Source: Rhizobium hidalgonense (GTDB lineage Bacteria > Pseudomonadota > Alphaproteobacteria > Rhizobiales > Rhizobiaceae). Taken from it: DNA of 64,000 bases. The translations under genes were made by a program, and so were the position numbers. Of this stretch, positions 37,930-46,914 are shown piece by piece (position 1 is the stretch's first letter; each line of letters starts with the position of its first letter). The notes below the pieces were generated by a model. The model saw nothing but the letters and a program-made list of their open reading frames with translations. It was not told the origin of the DNA and did no database searches. The stretch lies in the NCBI RefSeq assembly GCF_002914525.1, contig NZ_LODW01000022.1, positions 179,162 to 243,161 on the forward strand, read 5' to 3'.

Positions 37930-38819
37930 CACGACCTCTTCAGCTTGGGGTCAAGCGCATCGCGCAGGCCGTCACCCATCAGGTTGATGGCGAGAACGGT
38001 GATGAGGATGGCGAGACCCGGGAATGTTACGACCCACCAGGCGCGCGAGATGAACTCACGGGATTCGGCCAGCATCGTGCCCCATTCAGGCGTCGGCGGC
38101 TGGGCGCCCATACCGAGGAAGCCGAGAGCGGCGGCATCGAGGATCGCCGCCGAGAAGGCGAGCGTCGCCTGGACGATCAGCGGCCCAAGACAGTTCGGCA
38201 GGATCGTCTTGAACATCAGCTGGAAGGTGCCGGCGCCGGCAACACGCGAGGCGATCACATATTCCTTCTCGCGCTCCGAAATGACCGACGCGCGCGTCAG
38301 CCGGACAAAATGCGGCTGGTTGACCAGCGAAATCGCGATCATCGCATTGGTCAGGCCGGGCCCGAGCACAGCCACCAGCACGAGGGCGAGCAGCAGCGAT
38401 GGGAAGGCCAGGATGATATCCATCAGGCGCATGATCGCCGTATCGACCTTGCCGCGGAAATAGCCGGCGACGAGGCCGATCAGCACGCCGCATACGACCG
38501 ACAGCGTGACGACGACAACGCCGATGAAGAGCGAGAAGCGCGCGCCGTAGATCAGGCGCGACAGGATATCGCGTCCGACGGCATCCGTTCCGAGCGGGAA
38601 GGAGATGCTGCCGCCCTCCATCCAGGCCGGCACGGCCAGCAGCGCCTGGCGGTTCTGCTCGTTCGGCGCATGCGGCGCAAAGACCGGCGCGAAGATTGCG
38701 ACGACCAGGATGACGATGAAAACGACGAGGCCGATGACGGCGCCCTTGTTGCGGGAGAAATAGTGCCAGAACTCCGCAGCGGCGGATGGCTGGCCGGTCT
38801 TGACGGTGACGGTGCTCAT
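37929..38819 (-). CDS. dppC: Dipeptide ABC transporter permease DppC
   Basis: Inner-membrane permease of 296 residues. It has the N-terminal OppC-type segment (first helix near residue 25), FPLGTDAVGRDILSRLIYGARFSLFIG, and the EAA loop ASVISEREKEYVIASRVAGAGTFQLMFKTILPN. It works with DppB as the channel for peptides. It follows dppB after 9 bp. Confidence 0.93.
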   Translation of the reverse strand: MSTVTVKTGQPSAAAEFWHYFSRNKGAVIGLVVFIVILVVAIFAPVFAPHAPNEQNRQALLAVPAWMEGGSISFPLGTDAVGRDILSRLIYGARFSLFIGVVVVTLSVVCGVLIGLVAGYFRGKVDTAIMRLMDIILAFPSLLLALVLVAVLGPGLTNAMIAISLVNQPHFVRLTRASVISEREKEYVIASRVAGAGTFQLMFKTILPNCLGPLIVQATLAFSAAILDAAALGFLGMGAQPPTPEWGTMLAESREFISRAWWVVTFPGLAILITVLAINLMGDGLRDALDPKLKRS

Positions 38820-38828
38820 GAACCGCTC

Positions 38829-39833
38829 CTAGTGACGAATGCGCGGATTGATGAAGCCGTAGAGGACATCAACAATCAGGTTGACCAGCATGATGACGCC
38901 GGCGATCAGCAGAAGACCGCCCTGGACAACGGCGTAGTCGCGCTTGAACACCGAATCGACCATCCATTTGCCGATGCCCGGCCAGGAGAAGATCGTCTCG
39001 GTGAGAATGGCGCCGGCCAGAAGAACGCCGATCTGCAGGCCGATCGTGGTGATGACCGGGATCATCGCATTGCGCAGCGCGTGCACGCCGACGACGCGCA
39101 GCGGCTTCAGCCCTTTCGAGCGCGCCGTGCGGACATAATCCTCGCCGAGAACCTCGAGCATCGCCGAGCGCGTCTGACGCGCAATGACGGCAAGCGGGAT
39201 GGTCGCCAGCACGATGGTCGGCAGAATGAGATAGCTGACGGCCGAGGAAAACGCGCCCTTCTGGCCGGACAGCAGGCTGTCGATCAGCATGAATCCGGTG
39301 ACCGGCTTGAAGAAATACATCAGCGAGATGCGGCCGGAAACCGGCGTCCAGCCGAGATAGCCGGAGAAGAAGATGATCAGCAGCAGGCCCCACCAGAAAA
39401 TCGGCATCGAATAACCGATGAGCGCCACACCCATCACGCTCTGGTCGAACCACGTGCCTCGCTTGACGGCGGCAAAGATGCCGGCGGGCACGCCAAGACA
39501 GACAGCGAGAATGATGGCACAGAAGGAAAGTTCCAGCGTCGCCGGAAACAGCGTCAGGAATTCGCCGAGAACGGGCCGTTTGGTGACGATCGAGGTCCCG
39601 AGATCGCCGTGCAGAATCTTTCCGAGATAATCGAAATACTGCACGTACATGGGCCGGTCGAAGCCGAGATCGTGCATGATCTGGGCGTGCCGTTCCGGCG
39701 CCATCACACGTTCACCCGATAAAAGCATGACGGGGTCGCCGGGAAGCATGCGGATGAATGAGAAGGCAATGAGGGAAACGCCGAGGAATGTCGGGATCAG
39801 CACCGCGAGGCGGCCGATGAAAAAACGCAACAT
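38829..39833 (-). CDS. dppB: Dipeptide ABC transporter permease DppB
   Basis: Inner-membrane permease of 334 residues starting with MLRFFIGRLAVLIPTFLGVSLIAF. The EAA loop is VLGEDYVRTARSKGLKPLRVVGVHALRNAMIP, followed by GAILTETIFSWPGIGKWMVD, as in DppB/OppB. It is separated from dppA by two strong hairpins, so its expression is probably lower than that of dppA. Confidence 0.93.
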   Translation of the reverse strand: MLRFFIGRLAVLIPTFLGVSLIAFSFIRMLPGDPVMLLSGERVMAPERHAQIMHDLGFDRPMYVQYFDYLGKILHGDLGTSIVTKRPVLGEFLTLFPATLELSFCAIILAVCLGVPAGIFAAVKRGTWFDQSVMGVALIGYSMPIFWWGLLLIIFFSGYLGWTPVSGRISLMYFFKPVTGFMLIDSLLSGQKGAFSSAVSYLILPTIVLATIPLAVIARQTRSAMLEVLGEDYVRTARSKGLKPLRVVGVHALRNAMIPVITTIGLQIGVLLAGAILTETIFSWPGIGKWMVDSVFKRDYAVVQGGLLLIAGVIMLVNLIVDVLYGFINPRIRH

Positions 39834-39852
39834 GGCAGATATCCAATAGTTT

Positions 39853-39902
39853 CCGGCGGTCAGGGGGTGCCTGACCGCCGGCTTCGCCCAGCTCTGCTGG
39901 GC
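39853..39902. terminator. Two tandem hairpins between dppA and dppB
   Basis: First hairpin: 12-bp perfect arms at 39853-39864 and 39870-39881 around a 5-base loop. Second: GCCCAGC at 39886-39892 and GCTGGGC at 39896-39902 around TCT. Probably partial terminators or 3'-end stabilisers that raise dppA over dppBCDF. Confidence 0.7.
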
Positions 39903-39920
39903 ATTCTTACATTTTTCTTG

Positions 39921-41516
39921 TTATTCGGATACGTCGACGCCGTCGAAGCGGTGAATGCCGAGCGGATCCATGAAGAAGCCGGAGACCTTCTTGCTCATCG
40001 GAACGAAGACCAGCGAGTGATCGAGGGTCGCCCAGGGCGCTTCCTTCTTGAAGATCAGCTGCGCCTGCTCATAGGCCTTGGTCCGCTCGCCGACATCGGC
40101 GGTCAGCTTGGCCTTGGTCATCAGGTCGTCATATTCCTTGTTGCACCACTGAGCGCGGTTGTTGCCGCCGACGGCATCGCAGCCAAGCAGCGTATCCATG
40201 AAGTTGTCAGGGTCGCCGTTGTCGCCGGTCCAGCCGAGGATGACGGCGCCGTCGCGCTTCACGTCGGAGGAGAGCTTCAGATATTCGGCCCATTCATGGG
40301 TGACGATCTCGACCTTGACGCCGGCCTTGGCGAAATCGGCCTGGATCAGTTCGGCGGCGCGGCGCGCATTCAGCATGTAGGGACGCGACACCGGCATCGC
40401 CCAGACCTTCATGCTGAGATCCTTGACGCCGGCATCGGCGAGCGCCTTCTTGGCGGCATCCGGATCGTACTTGTCGTCCTGGACGGCGTCGTTATAGGAC
40501 CACATTGTCGGCGGGATCGGGTTCTTGGCAACGGCCGCTGCACCCTGGAAGACGGCGTCGATGATCGCCTGCTTGTTGATCGCCATATTCAGCGCGCGGC
40601 GAACTTCCGACTTGTCGAACGGGGCCATCTGGGTGTTGTAGGCGAGGAAGCCGACATTGAGGCCGGCCTGTTCCATCACTGTCAGGTTGCCGTCCTTCTT
40701 CAGTTCGGGAACGTCGGCCGCATTCGGATAGGGGATCAGGTGGCATTCGCCGGCCTTCAGCTTTTGAGCGCGGACGGCGGCATCAGAGGTGATGGCGAAA
40801 ACCAGATCGTCGATCTTTTCCTTGCCCTTGAAATAGGTTTCGTTGGCCTTGTAGCGGATGACGGCATCCGGCTGGTAGGCGACGAAGGTGAAGGGGCCGG
40901 TGCCGAGCGGCTGCTGGTTGAGCTGCGCCATCTTGCCGTCGGCGGCGAGCTTGTCGGCATATTCCTTGGAAACGATCGAGGCGAAGTCCATGGCGAGGTC
41001 GGCAAGGAACGGCGCTTCGGGATGGTTGAGCGTGAACTTGACCGTGAGGTCGTCGACCTTCTCGATCGACTTGATCAGATCCGGGAAGCCCATGCCGGCG
41101 GCGTATTCGTAGGAACCGCCCTCGACATACTTGTTCCACGGATTGTCGGCTTTCAGCTGGCGCTCGAAGGAGAACACGACGTCGTCGGCGTTGAAATCGC
41201 GCGTCGGCGTGAAGAAGTCGGTGGTCTGGTACTTGACGCCGGGATGAAGCTTGAAGGTGTATTCGGTGCCGTCGGCCGAAACGCTCCAGCTATCGGCCAG
41301 ACCCGGTTCGATCTCTGTGCCGCCATGCTTGAATTCGACCAGACGGCTATAGACCGTGCGCGACGAGGCGTCGAAGGTCGTGCCTGCCGTATAGAGGCTC
41401 GGGTCGAAGCCTTCCGGCGAGCCCTCGGAGCAATAGACAAGGGTCTTGGACCAGGCCGACGTTGCCATGACCGAAATCAGGGCCGTCGCTGCCAGCATGA
41501 CAGAGATCTTTTTCAT
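39921..41516 (-). CDS. dppA: Dipeptide ABC transporter substrate-binding protein DppA
   Basis: Periplasmic binding protein of 531 residues (SBP family 5). A signal peptide (MKKISVMLAATALISVMATSAWS) is followed by TLVYCSEGSPEGFDPSLYTAGT and the conserved LADSWSVSADGTEYTFKLHPGVKY. The pair DADMP-like C-terminal part ends in EAPWATLDHSLVFVPMSKKVSGFFMDPLG. GGGAAA precedes the ATG. It binds di- or tripeptides; in other bacteria DppA proteins also carry haem, and rirA lies directly upstream. Confidence 0.93.
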   Translation of the reverse strand: MKKISVMLAATALISVMATSAWSKTLVYCSEGSPEGFDPSLYTAGTTFDASSRTVYSRLVEFKHGGTEIEPGLADSWSVSADGTEYTFKLHPGVKYQTTDFFTPTRDFNADDVVFSFERQLKADNPWNKYVEGGSYEYAAGMGFPDLIKSIEKVDDLTVKFTLNHPEAPFLADLAMDFASIVSKEYADKLAADGKMAQLNQQPLGTGPFTFVAYQPDAVIRYKANETYFKGKEKIDDLVFAITSDAAVRAQKLKAGECHLIPYPNAADVPELKKDGNLTVMEQAGLNVGFLAYNTQMAPFDKSEVRRALNMAINKQAIIDAVFQGAAAVAKNPIPPTMWSYNDAVQDDKYDPDAAKKALADAGVKDLSMKVWAMPVSRPYMLNARRAAELIQADFAKAGVKVEIVTHEWAEYLKLSSDVKRDGAVILGWTGDNGDPDNFMDTLLGCDAVGGNNRAQWCNKEYDDLMTKAKLTADVGERTKAYEQAQLIFKKEAPWATLDHSLVFVPMSKKVSGFFMDPLGIHRFDGVDVSE

Positions 41517-41876
41517 AATATTGTTTCCCGGTTGTTCTTTTTTGATGTCTGGAGACCGCAGATATGCATCCCGATCGACGGTCGATGGAACGACATTTAT
41601 CTACTGAAAGCAACGGGCTAAGGAGAAAATTTTTCCAGTTGGACAATTTTAGAAATTTTCAGTCAAAAATCGGCCTCATTCGGACATTTTCGGATAAAAA
41701 CGTCCGGGATTTCGTCGTATTTTGGATAATTGCGCCTCTTATGCGTGTCGCGATCGATCGGATTCGCGTGCCACGCCGAGGATTTTTATCTCTTGCCGCG
41801 CCAGGGAGACGCGGCAAACAAAAACCGCGATTGCCGGGGCAACCGCGGTTTCAAAACTCTGTCCTGCTGTTTAAAT
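41517..41876. other. rirA-dppA intergenic region with rirA terminator
   Basis: No gene is seen in these 360 bases. At the rirA end (about 41816-41851) lies a hairpin with arms AAACCGCG and CGCGGTTT plus an inner TTGCC/GGCAA pair. On the minus strand it is followed by a T run, so it should be the intrinsic terminator of rirA. The remaining AT-rich part should hold the dppA promoter, but no -35/-10 pair was convincing. Confidence 0.65.
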
Positions 41877-42359
41877 TCAGGCGGCGGGCGCAACGATTGC
41901 GGGTTTGCGATAGGGCTGCTCGCCGGTAATCCCGAGAAGGAAATTGATTTGCGGACGCGCCTTGACGAGGTCGTCGATGGAATATTCCGACAGCACGGCG
42001 AAGAAGGCGTTAAGCGCCTTGCGCAGCGCCGAGTTCAAGCCGCAGCTATCGACCAGCGGACACTCGACCACGCCGTCATCCTCGAAGCATTCGGCCATGG
42101 CGAAACTGTCTTCCGTCACCCGAACCACGTCGAAGAGCGTAATCTCGGCGGCCGGCTTGCCCAGGCGTACACCGCCATTGCGGCCACGCACCGTCTCCAC
42201 CAGACCCGCCTTGTTCAGCGGCTGGAGGATCTTGAAGAGAAAGAGTTCGGAAACACCATAAGCCCTGGCAATTTCCGGAATCCGGCTCAGGTGCCCGTCG
42301 TTGGCAGCACAATACATCAACATGCGAACCGCATAGTTGGTCTGCTTCGTCAACCGCAT
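41877..42359 (-). CDS. rirA: Rrf2-family iron-responsive regulator RirA
   Basis: Fe-S transcription factor of 160 residues that represses iron-uptake genes in rhizobia when iron is sufficient. The winged-helix N-terminus MRLTKQTNYAVRMLMYCA is followed by VRGRNGGVRLGKPA. The three cluster-binding cysteines are Cys91, Cys100 and Cys106 (C-x8-C-x5-C). AGGAGA precedes the ATG. It has its own promoter and terminator and sits just upstream of dppA on the same strand. Confidence 0.93.
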   Translation of the reverse strand: MRLTKQTNYAVRMLMYCAANDGHLSRIPEIARAYGVSELFLFKILQPLNKAGLVETVRGRNGGVRLGKPAAEITLFDVVRVTEDSFAMAECFEDDGVVECPLVDSCGLNSALRKALNAFFAVLSEYSIDDLVKARPQINFLLGITGEQPYRKPAIVAPAA

Positions 42360-42390
42360 GCCATTCTCCTGACTCGTGCCTGTTCAGACC

Positions 42391-42419
42391 TATATAGGCG
42401 GTTTGGTAGTTTTGAACAA
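42391..42419 (-). promoter_or_regulatory. Sigma70-type promoter of rirA
   Basis: On the minus strand TTGTTC (42414-42419) and TATATA (42391-42396) are separated by 17 bp. The -10 element lies about 30 bp before the rirA start. An autoregulatory site may overlap it but is not certain. Confidence 0.55.
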
Positions 42420-42531
42420 TTCCAAAATATGAAATTCGCATTCAGCTTATGAGGCCATTTGCCGCGACGTCAATCCAGCTCCAAGATCTTCTGGTTGTAA
42501 TCCAGAATGGCCAGATAGTGCTCAAATGAAA

Positions 42532-42551
42532 CGGGGGCCGTAAGGCCCCCG
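42532..42551 (-). terminator. Intrinsic terminator of mmsA
   Basis: Perfect 8-bp stem CGGGGGCC/GGCCCCCG with a 4-base loop, 25 bp after the mmsA stop. On the minus strand it is followed by TTTCATTT. Confidence 0.7.
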
Positions 42552-42576
42552 AATTGCAGCTCGATGATCGCGTTGA

Positions 42577-44073
42577 TCACTTCATCGTCGGCATGACGAA
42601 TTCTGCGCCGCTCTTGATGCCGGAGGGCCAGCGGGCGGTGACGGTCTTGGTCTTCGTCCAGAACTTGATCGAATCCGTGCCGTGCTGGTTGAGGTCGCCG
42701 AAGCTCGAGGCCTTCCAGCCGCCGAAGGAGTGGTAGGCGAGCGGAACCGGGATCGGAACGTTGATGCCGATCATGCCGATATTGATGCGCGAGGCGAAAT
42801 CACGGGCGGCATCGCCGTCGCGGGTATAGATTGCGACGCCGTTGCCGTATTCGTGCTTCATCGGCAGCGACAGCGCTTCCTCGTAGTTCTGGGCGCGAAC
42901 GACAGAGAGGACAGGTCCGAAGATCTCGGTCTTGTAGATATCCATCTCGGGCGTGACATGATCGAACAGGCAACCGCCGACGAAATAGCCATCTTCATAA
43001 CCCTGGAGCTTGAAATCGCGGCCGTCGACGACGAGCTTGGCGCCTTCCTCGATGCCGCGGTCGATCAGGCCGCGAACACGGGTATAGGCTTCCTTGGTGA
43101 CGAGCGGGCCCATGTCGGCCTTCTCGTCGGTGTAGGGGCCGATGCGCAGCGATTCGATCTTCGGCGTCAGCTTCTCGACGAGGCGGTTGGCTGTCTCTTC
43201 GCCGACCGGAACGGCAACCGAGATCGCCATGCAGCGCTCGCCGGCCGAACCGTAGCCGGCGCCCATCAGCGCGTTGACGGCCTGGTCCATATCGGCATCC
43301 GGCATGATGATCATATGGTTCTTGGCGCCGCCGAAGCACTGGGCGCGCTTGCCGTTCATCGCCGCCGTGCCATAGACGTAGCGGGCAATCGGCGTCGAGC
43401 CGACGAAGGAGACGGCGCCGATATCGGGATCGGTGAGGATCGCGTCGACGGCAGCCTTGTCGCCGTTGACGACGTTGAGAATGCCGGCCGGCAGGCCGGC
43501 CTCGATCATCAGTTCACCGAGACGGATCGGCAGGGAAGGATCACGCTCGGAGGGCTTCAGGATAAAGGCGTTGCCGCAGGCGATCGCCGGCGCAAACATC
43601 CACATCGGGATCATGCCGGGGAAGTTGAACGGAGTGATGCCGGCGCCGATGCCGACCGGCTGGCGGATCGAATACATGTCGATCGCCGGGCCTGCACCCT
43701 CGGTGAACTCGCCCTTGGCGAGATGCGGAATGCCGCAGACGAATTCGCAGACTTCGAGACCGCGGATGACGTCGCCCTTGGCATCCTCGATCGTCTTGCC
43801 GTGTTCCTTGGAGATCAGCTCGGCAAGTTCGTCCATGTGCTTGTTCAGGAGTTCGACGAATTTGAAGAAGACGCGGGCGCGGCGCTGCGGATTGGTGGCA
43901 GCCCATTTCGGCTGCGCAGCCTTGGCGTTTTCGACGGCGGCGCGCATCTCGTCGACGCTGGCGAGCGCGACCGTCGCCTGCACTTCGCCGGTTGCCGGAT
44001 TATAGACGTTGCTGACGCGGCCGCTGGTGCCGGCGATGTGCTTGCCGCCGATGAAATGACCAATCTCGTGCAT
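42577..44073 (-). CDS. mmsA: Methylmalonate-semialdehyde dehydrogenase (CoA-acylating)
   Basis: Aldehyde dehydrogenase of 498 residues that converts methylmalonate or malonate semialdehyde to propionyl- or acetyl-CoA, in valine and myo-inositol breakdown (also called iolA). It opens with HFIGGKHIAGTSGRVSNVYNPATGEV, has GITPFNFPGMIPMWM and the catalytic Cys in SAGERCMAIS near residue 285. The length is standard for the family. It is divergent from a monooxygenase-LysR pair, and that LysR protein is a candidate regulator. Confidence 0.94.
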   Translation of the reverse strand: MHEIGHFIGGKHIAGTSGRVSNVYNPATGEVQATVALASVDEMRAAVENAKAAQPKWAATNPQRRARVFFKFVELLNKHMDELAELISKEHGKTIEDAKGDVIRGLEVCEFVCGIPHLAKGEFTEGAGPAIDMYSIRQPVGIGAGITPFNFPGMIPMWMFAPAIACGNAFILKPSERDPSLPIRLGELMIEAGLPAGILNVVNGDKAAVDAILTDPDIGAVSFVGSTPIARYVYGTAAMNGKRAQCFGGAKNHMIIMPDADMDQAVNALMGAGYGSAGERCMAISVAVPVGEETANRLVEKLTPKIESLRIGPYTDEKADMGPLVTKEAYTRVRGLIDRGIEEGAKLVVDGRDFKLQGYEDGYFVGGCLFDHVTPEMDIYKTEIFGPVLSVVRAQNYEEALSLPMKHEYGNGVAIYTRDGDAARDFASRINIGMIGINVPIPVPLAYHSFGGWKASSFGDLNQHGTDSIKFWTKTKTVTARWPSGIKSGAEFVMPTMK

Positions 44074-44249
44074 GGGATGCTCCTCCTGTTTTGGATGGCC
44101 AACAATCGCACTTCAATTTGCACAAATCAATGCGCTGATATAAGGAACTGTTGTGCGTAAATTATAGCCCTATCACTGCATCAGGCGCTGTTACTTTCAA
44201 ACTTGGCACGGTGCGCGGACAAGTCAAATCCGAAGAGGAGGTCAAAGCG

Positions 44250-44564
44250 ATGAGCGGGAAAACCGTCGTCAGAATGGCGGAACTGGAGATCGTTCCGGAC
44301 ACGCTCGAGGCCTATCGCGCCTTGCTGACGGAAGAAATCGAGGCATCCGTTGCGCTGGAAGAGGGCGTTCTTTCGCTCAGCGCTGTCTCCCTCAGGGACA
44401 ACCCAAACCGGATCCGCATTCTGGAGGTCTACGCCGACCAGCAGGCATACGAGGCCCATCTGCGGACAACGCATTTCCTGAAGTATAAGAATGAGACGGC
44501 GGGCATGGTGACATCGCTGACGCTGATCGAGGTCGATCCGATCGCCATGCGGGGCAAGCCATGA
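44250..44564 (+). CDS. Antibiotic-biosynthesis-monooxygenase-fold (ABM) protein
   Basis: Dimeric alpha-beta ferredoxin-like protein of 104 residues, similar to putative quinol monooxygenases (YgiN type). Visible elements are VRMAELEIVPDTLEAYRALLTEEIEASVALEEGVLSL and EVYADQQAYEAHLRTTHFLKYK with the conserved His. The ATG at 44250 has GAGGAGG upstream and is preferred to the longer open frame. It overlaps the LysR gene by four bases. Confidence 0.85.
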   Translation: MSGKTVVRMAELEIVPDTLEAYRALLTEEIEASVALEEGVLSLSAVSLRDNPNRIRILEVYADQQAYEAHLRTTHFLKYKNETAGMVTSLTLIEVDPIAMRGKP

Positions 44565-45442
44565 ACTGGGACGATGTTCGCATCTTCCTCGCCGTCGCCC
44601 GCACCGGGCAGATCCTTGCCGCCTCGAAGCGGCTGGGGCTCAATCATGCGACACTCTCGCGTCGGCTGACATCGCTGGAAGAGGCGCTGAAGACGCGGCT
44701 TTTCATCCGCCGCACGAATGGCTGCGAACTGACGGCCGAAGGCGAAGTGTTCCTGGCATCGGCAGAACGGATGGAAACGGAAATGCTGGCCGTGCAGGCG
44801 AGCCTCGGCCACACCGACACGGCAATTGCCGGAACCGTTCGCGTCGGCGCGCCCGATGGCTTCGGTGTTTCCTTTCTGGCGCCGCGCATGGGCAGGCTGA
44901 TCGAACGCCATCCTGAACTGAAGATCCAGCTCGTGCCGGTGCCGCGCTCCTTCTCACTGTCGCAGCGCGAGGCCGATATCGCCATCACGCTGGAGCGGCC
45001 CGAACAAGGCCGGCTCGTCTCCTCCAAGCTTACCGACTACACGCTCGGCCTCTATGCCTCGCGCGATTACCTCGCCTCGCACGGCACACCCGGCGATATC
45101 GATGCGTTGAAAACCCATCCGCGCATCGGCTATGTTGAGGACCTGATCTTCACCGCCTCGCTGAATTTCTCCGGCGAGGTGATGCGAAGCTGGGATGCAA
45201 GCTTCGAGATTTCGACCTCGATCGGGCAAACGGAAGCGGTGCGGTCAGGCGCCGGCATCGGCATCCTGCACGACTATATCGCCCGGCAGTATCCGGAACT
45301 CCAGCGCATCCTGCCCGACATTTCGATCCGGCGGGCCTACTGGACGACCTATCACGAGACGGCGCGCGACCTCCTGCGTGTCAGGAGCGTCGCCGACTTC
45401 CTGCAGGAACTCGTCAGCGCCGAACGCCACATCTTTCTTTAG
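44561..45442 (+). CDS. LysR-family transcriptional regulator
   Basis: Regulator of 293 residues. The N-terminal winged helix MNWDDVRIFLAVARTGQILAASKRLGLNHATLSRRLTSLEE is followed by a periplasmic-binding-fold effector domain. It is translationally coupled to the ABM monooxygenase gene upstream (ATGA). Probably regulates that gene and possibly mmsA; the effector is unknown. The 3' end overlaps the convergent short gene by four bases. Confidence 0.9.
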   Translation: MNWDDVRIFLAVARTGQILAASKRLGLNHATLSRRLTSLEEALKTRLFIRRTNGCELTAEGEVFLASAERMETEMLAVQASLGHTDTAIAGTVRVGAPDGFGVSFLAPRMGRLIERHPELKIQLVPVPRSFSLSQREADIAITLERPEQGRLVSSKLTDYTLGLYASRDYLASHGTPGDIDALKTHPRIGYVEDLIFTASLNFSGEVMRSWDASFEISTSIGQTEAVRSGAGIGILHDYIARQYPELQRILPDISIRRAYWTTYHETARDLLRVRSVADFLQELVSAERHIFL

Positions 45443-45603
45443 AAAGAGACATGTTTTGCCGGCTCGTCGTTCTCATCAGGGTTCGGAACCGGCGCCTCGT
45501 CGGGCAGCCTGTCCGGCTCCGGCTCCGTGATCGGCGGCACCGGCTTCCAGCCGGGCGCCGGCATCGGCGGCTGATCGGGAATGGGTTCGTTGGGCACGGA
45601 CAT
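45439..45603 (-). CDS. Small proline-rich hypothetical protein
   Basis: 54 residues, very rich in Pro and Glu/Asp (PNEPIPDQPPMPAPG, then DRLPDEAPVPNPDEND), with no hydrophobic segment. GGGAGG lies five bases before the ATG, which supports a real gene. Likely disordered and cytoplasmic. Function not recognised; its stop overlaps the LysR stop tail to tail. Confidence 0.6.
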   Translation of the reverse strand: MSVPNEPIPDQPPMPAPGWKPVPPITEPEPDRLPDEAPVPNPDENDEPAKHVSF

Positions 45604-45649
45604 AGCCGCCTCCCTTTCATGATGTTCGATCGAGAATGTTCGGCCGGTG

Positions 45650-46087
45650 TTATTTGTCCGGCTTGAGCGATTCGGCAGCGTGCATTGGCATGCTGTCGAT
45701 GATGGCGAAGAGCTCGCCATCGGTGATCGGCTCGCTGACCTTCAGCTTGACGGTGCCGTCCTTGCCGACAAGGAAGGCGGCGAATTCGCCCACATCCGGC
45801 GCCTCGAGGTCGTGGCGGATGGCTTCGCCGTCGAGACCGTCTGTCGCACCGAAAAGCGGCCGGACGCCAGCGCCGGATATCTTCAGCACCATCATGTCGC
45901 GCTCATCGAGCGCGCTTCGATCGGCCAGCAACTGGTTTTCCTGGCGGGCGGCGCGGGCATTGTCGCGATCGGCGAAAAGGACGAAGACACGGTTCTTCCA
46001 TTGGAACGCGGCAAGGCTTTCGACCGGCGCATAGGCGCTGTTGGTCTCGTCGATCTTGGTCGCGCCGTAGAGAAGGGTTTTCGACAT
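45650..46087 (-). CDS. DUF4174-domain protein
   Basis: Protein of 145 residues with the thioredoxin-like DUF4174 pattern: FQWKNRVFVLFADRDNARAARQEN early and DVGEFAAFLVGKDGTVKLKVSEPI towards the end. The ATG at 46087 precedes MSKTLLYGATKID and is chosen over the longer frame. No signal peptide is seen. It lies 46 bp upstream of the proline-rich small gene on the same strand. Function of the domain is not known to me. Confidence 0.75.
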   Translation of the reverse strand: MSKTLLYGATKIDETNSAYAPVESLAAFQWKNRVFVLFADRDNARAARQENQLLADRSALDERDMMVLKISGAGVRPLFGATDGLDGEAIRHDLEAPDVGEFAAFLVGKDGTVKLKVSEPITDGELFAIIDSMPMHAAESLKPDK

Positions 46088-46291
46088 GCATATTCTCCCG
46101 TTAACTTGAAGAACGGCGCGAGGCGGCCTCGGTTCCATCGGAGAGCAGATCATCGACGAGCTCGCAAGCATTCGGCCGAATTTGGCACGCTTATGGAGCG
46201 CGGCGGTTGCTTGGGCAGAATTCATGTTGTCTGAGGGCCGGCACGGAAACACGGGGTCGCCTGCTTAAGACCTGCCAGCATCAATGGACCA

Positions 46292-46771
46292 TCAATCTTC
46301 TTCGGCTTTGTCCTCATCTCCGGCGATTGCCCTGATCACCGCCAGTGTGCGGGTCCTCAGTTTGGGCGGAAGACGAAGTATCTCCTCGACAAAGCGGCGT
46401 CCTTCCGCGGTGGCGAGATAAGCGATACGCTCATCTGCCTCGGGTGCGATAGTCGCGCTCTCCCCTGAACCTGGTTGCGGCAGCCCGTCGAAAAAGCAGC
46501 CCACTGGCACATTCAAACCGCCGGCGATCTCATAGAGCATCGACGCACTGATGCGGTTCTTGCCACTCTCATATTTCTGGACCTGTTGGTAGCTCAGACC
46601 AACTTTCTGACCGAGTTCGGTTTGCGACAGGTTGGAATGAACTCGCCTGATGCGAAGCTGCTGGCCCACATGGATATCGACCGGGTGCGATGCTTGATTA
46701 CTGTCGTCTTCAGTCCGAAATGTGTTACGCGGAGACTGGCTCGCGAACCGCTTTTCTACCCGATCATGCAT
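46292..46771 (-). CDS. XRE-family helix-turn-helix regulator
   Basis: Protein of about 159 residues. The Cro/CI-type HTH is at about residues 40-95 (QLRIRRVHSNLSQTELGQKVGLSYQQVQKYESGKNRIS, then MLYEIAGGLNVPVGCFFDGLP). The C-terminal third (RRFVEEILRLPPKLRTRTLAVIRAI) is helical. This type is abundant in rhizobia. An ATG 69 bases upstream is possible. It is divergent from a second, shorter XRE gene. Confidence 0.85.
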   Translation of the reverse strand: MHDRVEKRFASQSPRNTFRTEDDSNQASHPVDIHVGQQLRIRRVHSNLSQTELGQKVGLSYQQVQKYESGKNRISASMLYEIAGGLNVPVGCFFDGLPQPGSGESATIAPEADERIAYLATAEGRRFVEEILRLPPKLRTRTLAVIRAIAGDEDKAEED

Positions 46772-46914
46772 TGGGTTTGCCTTCCTCTGAGAGACGCCCT
46801 CGCCAGTGTTAACGACGAGCGGAGGTGCGAAATGGAGCACTTTTAGAACTCAAAAGACTAATATGTCGAATATATTCCATGGATTAAAGCCATGCAAGAT
46901 GTTGCCCGTTGTGC

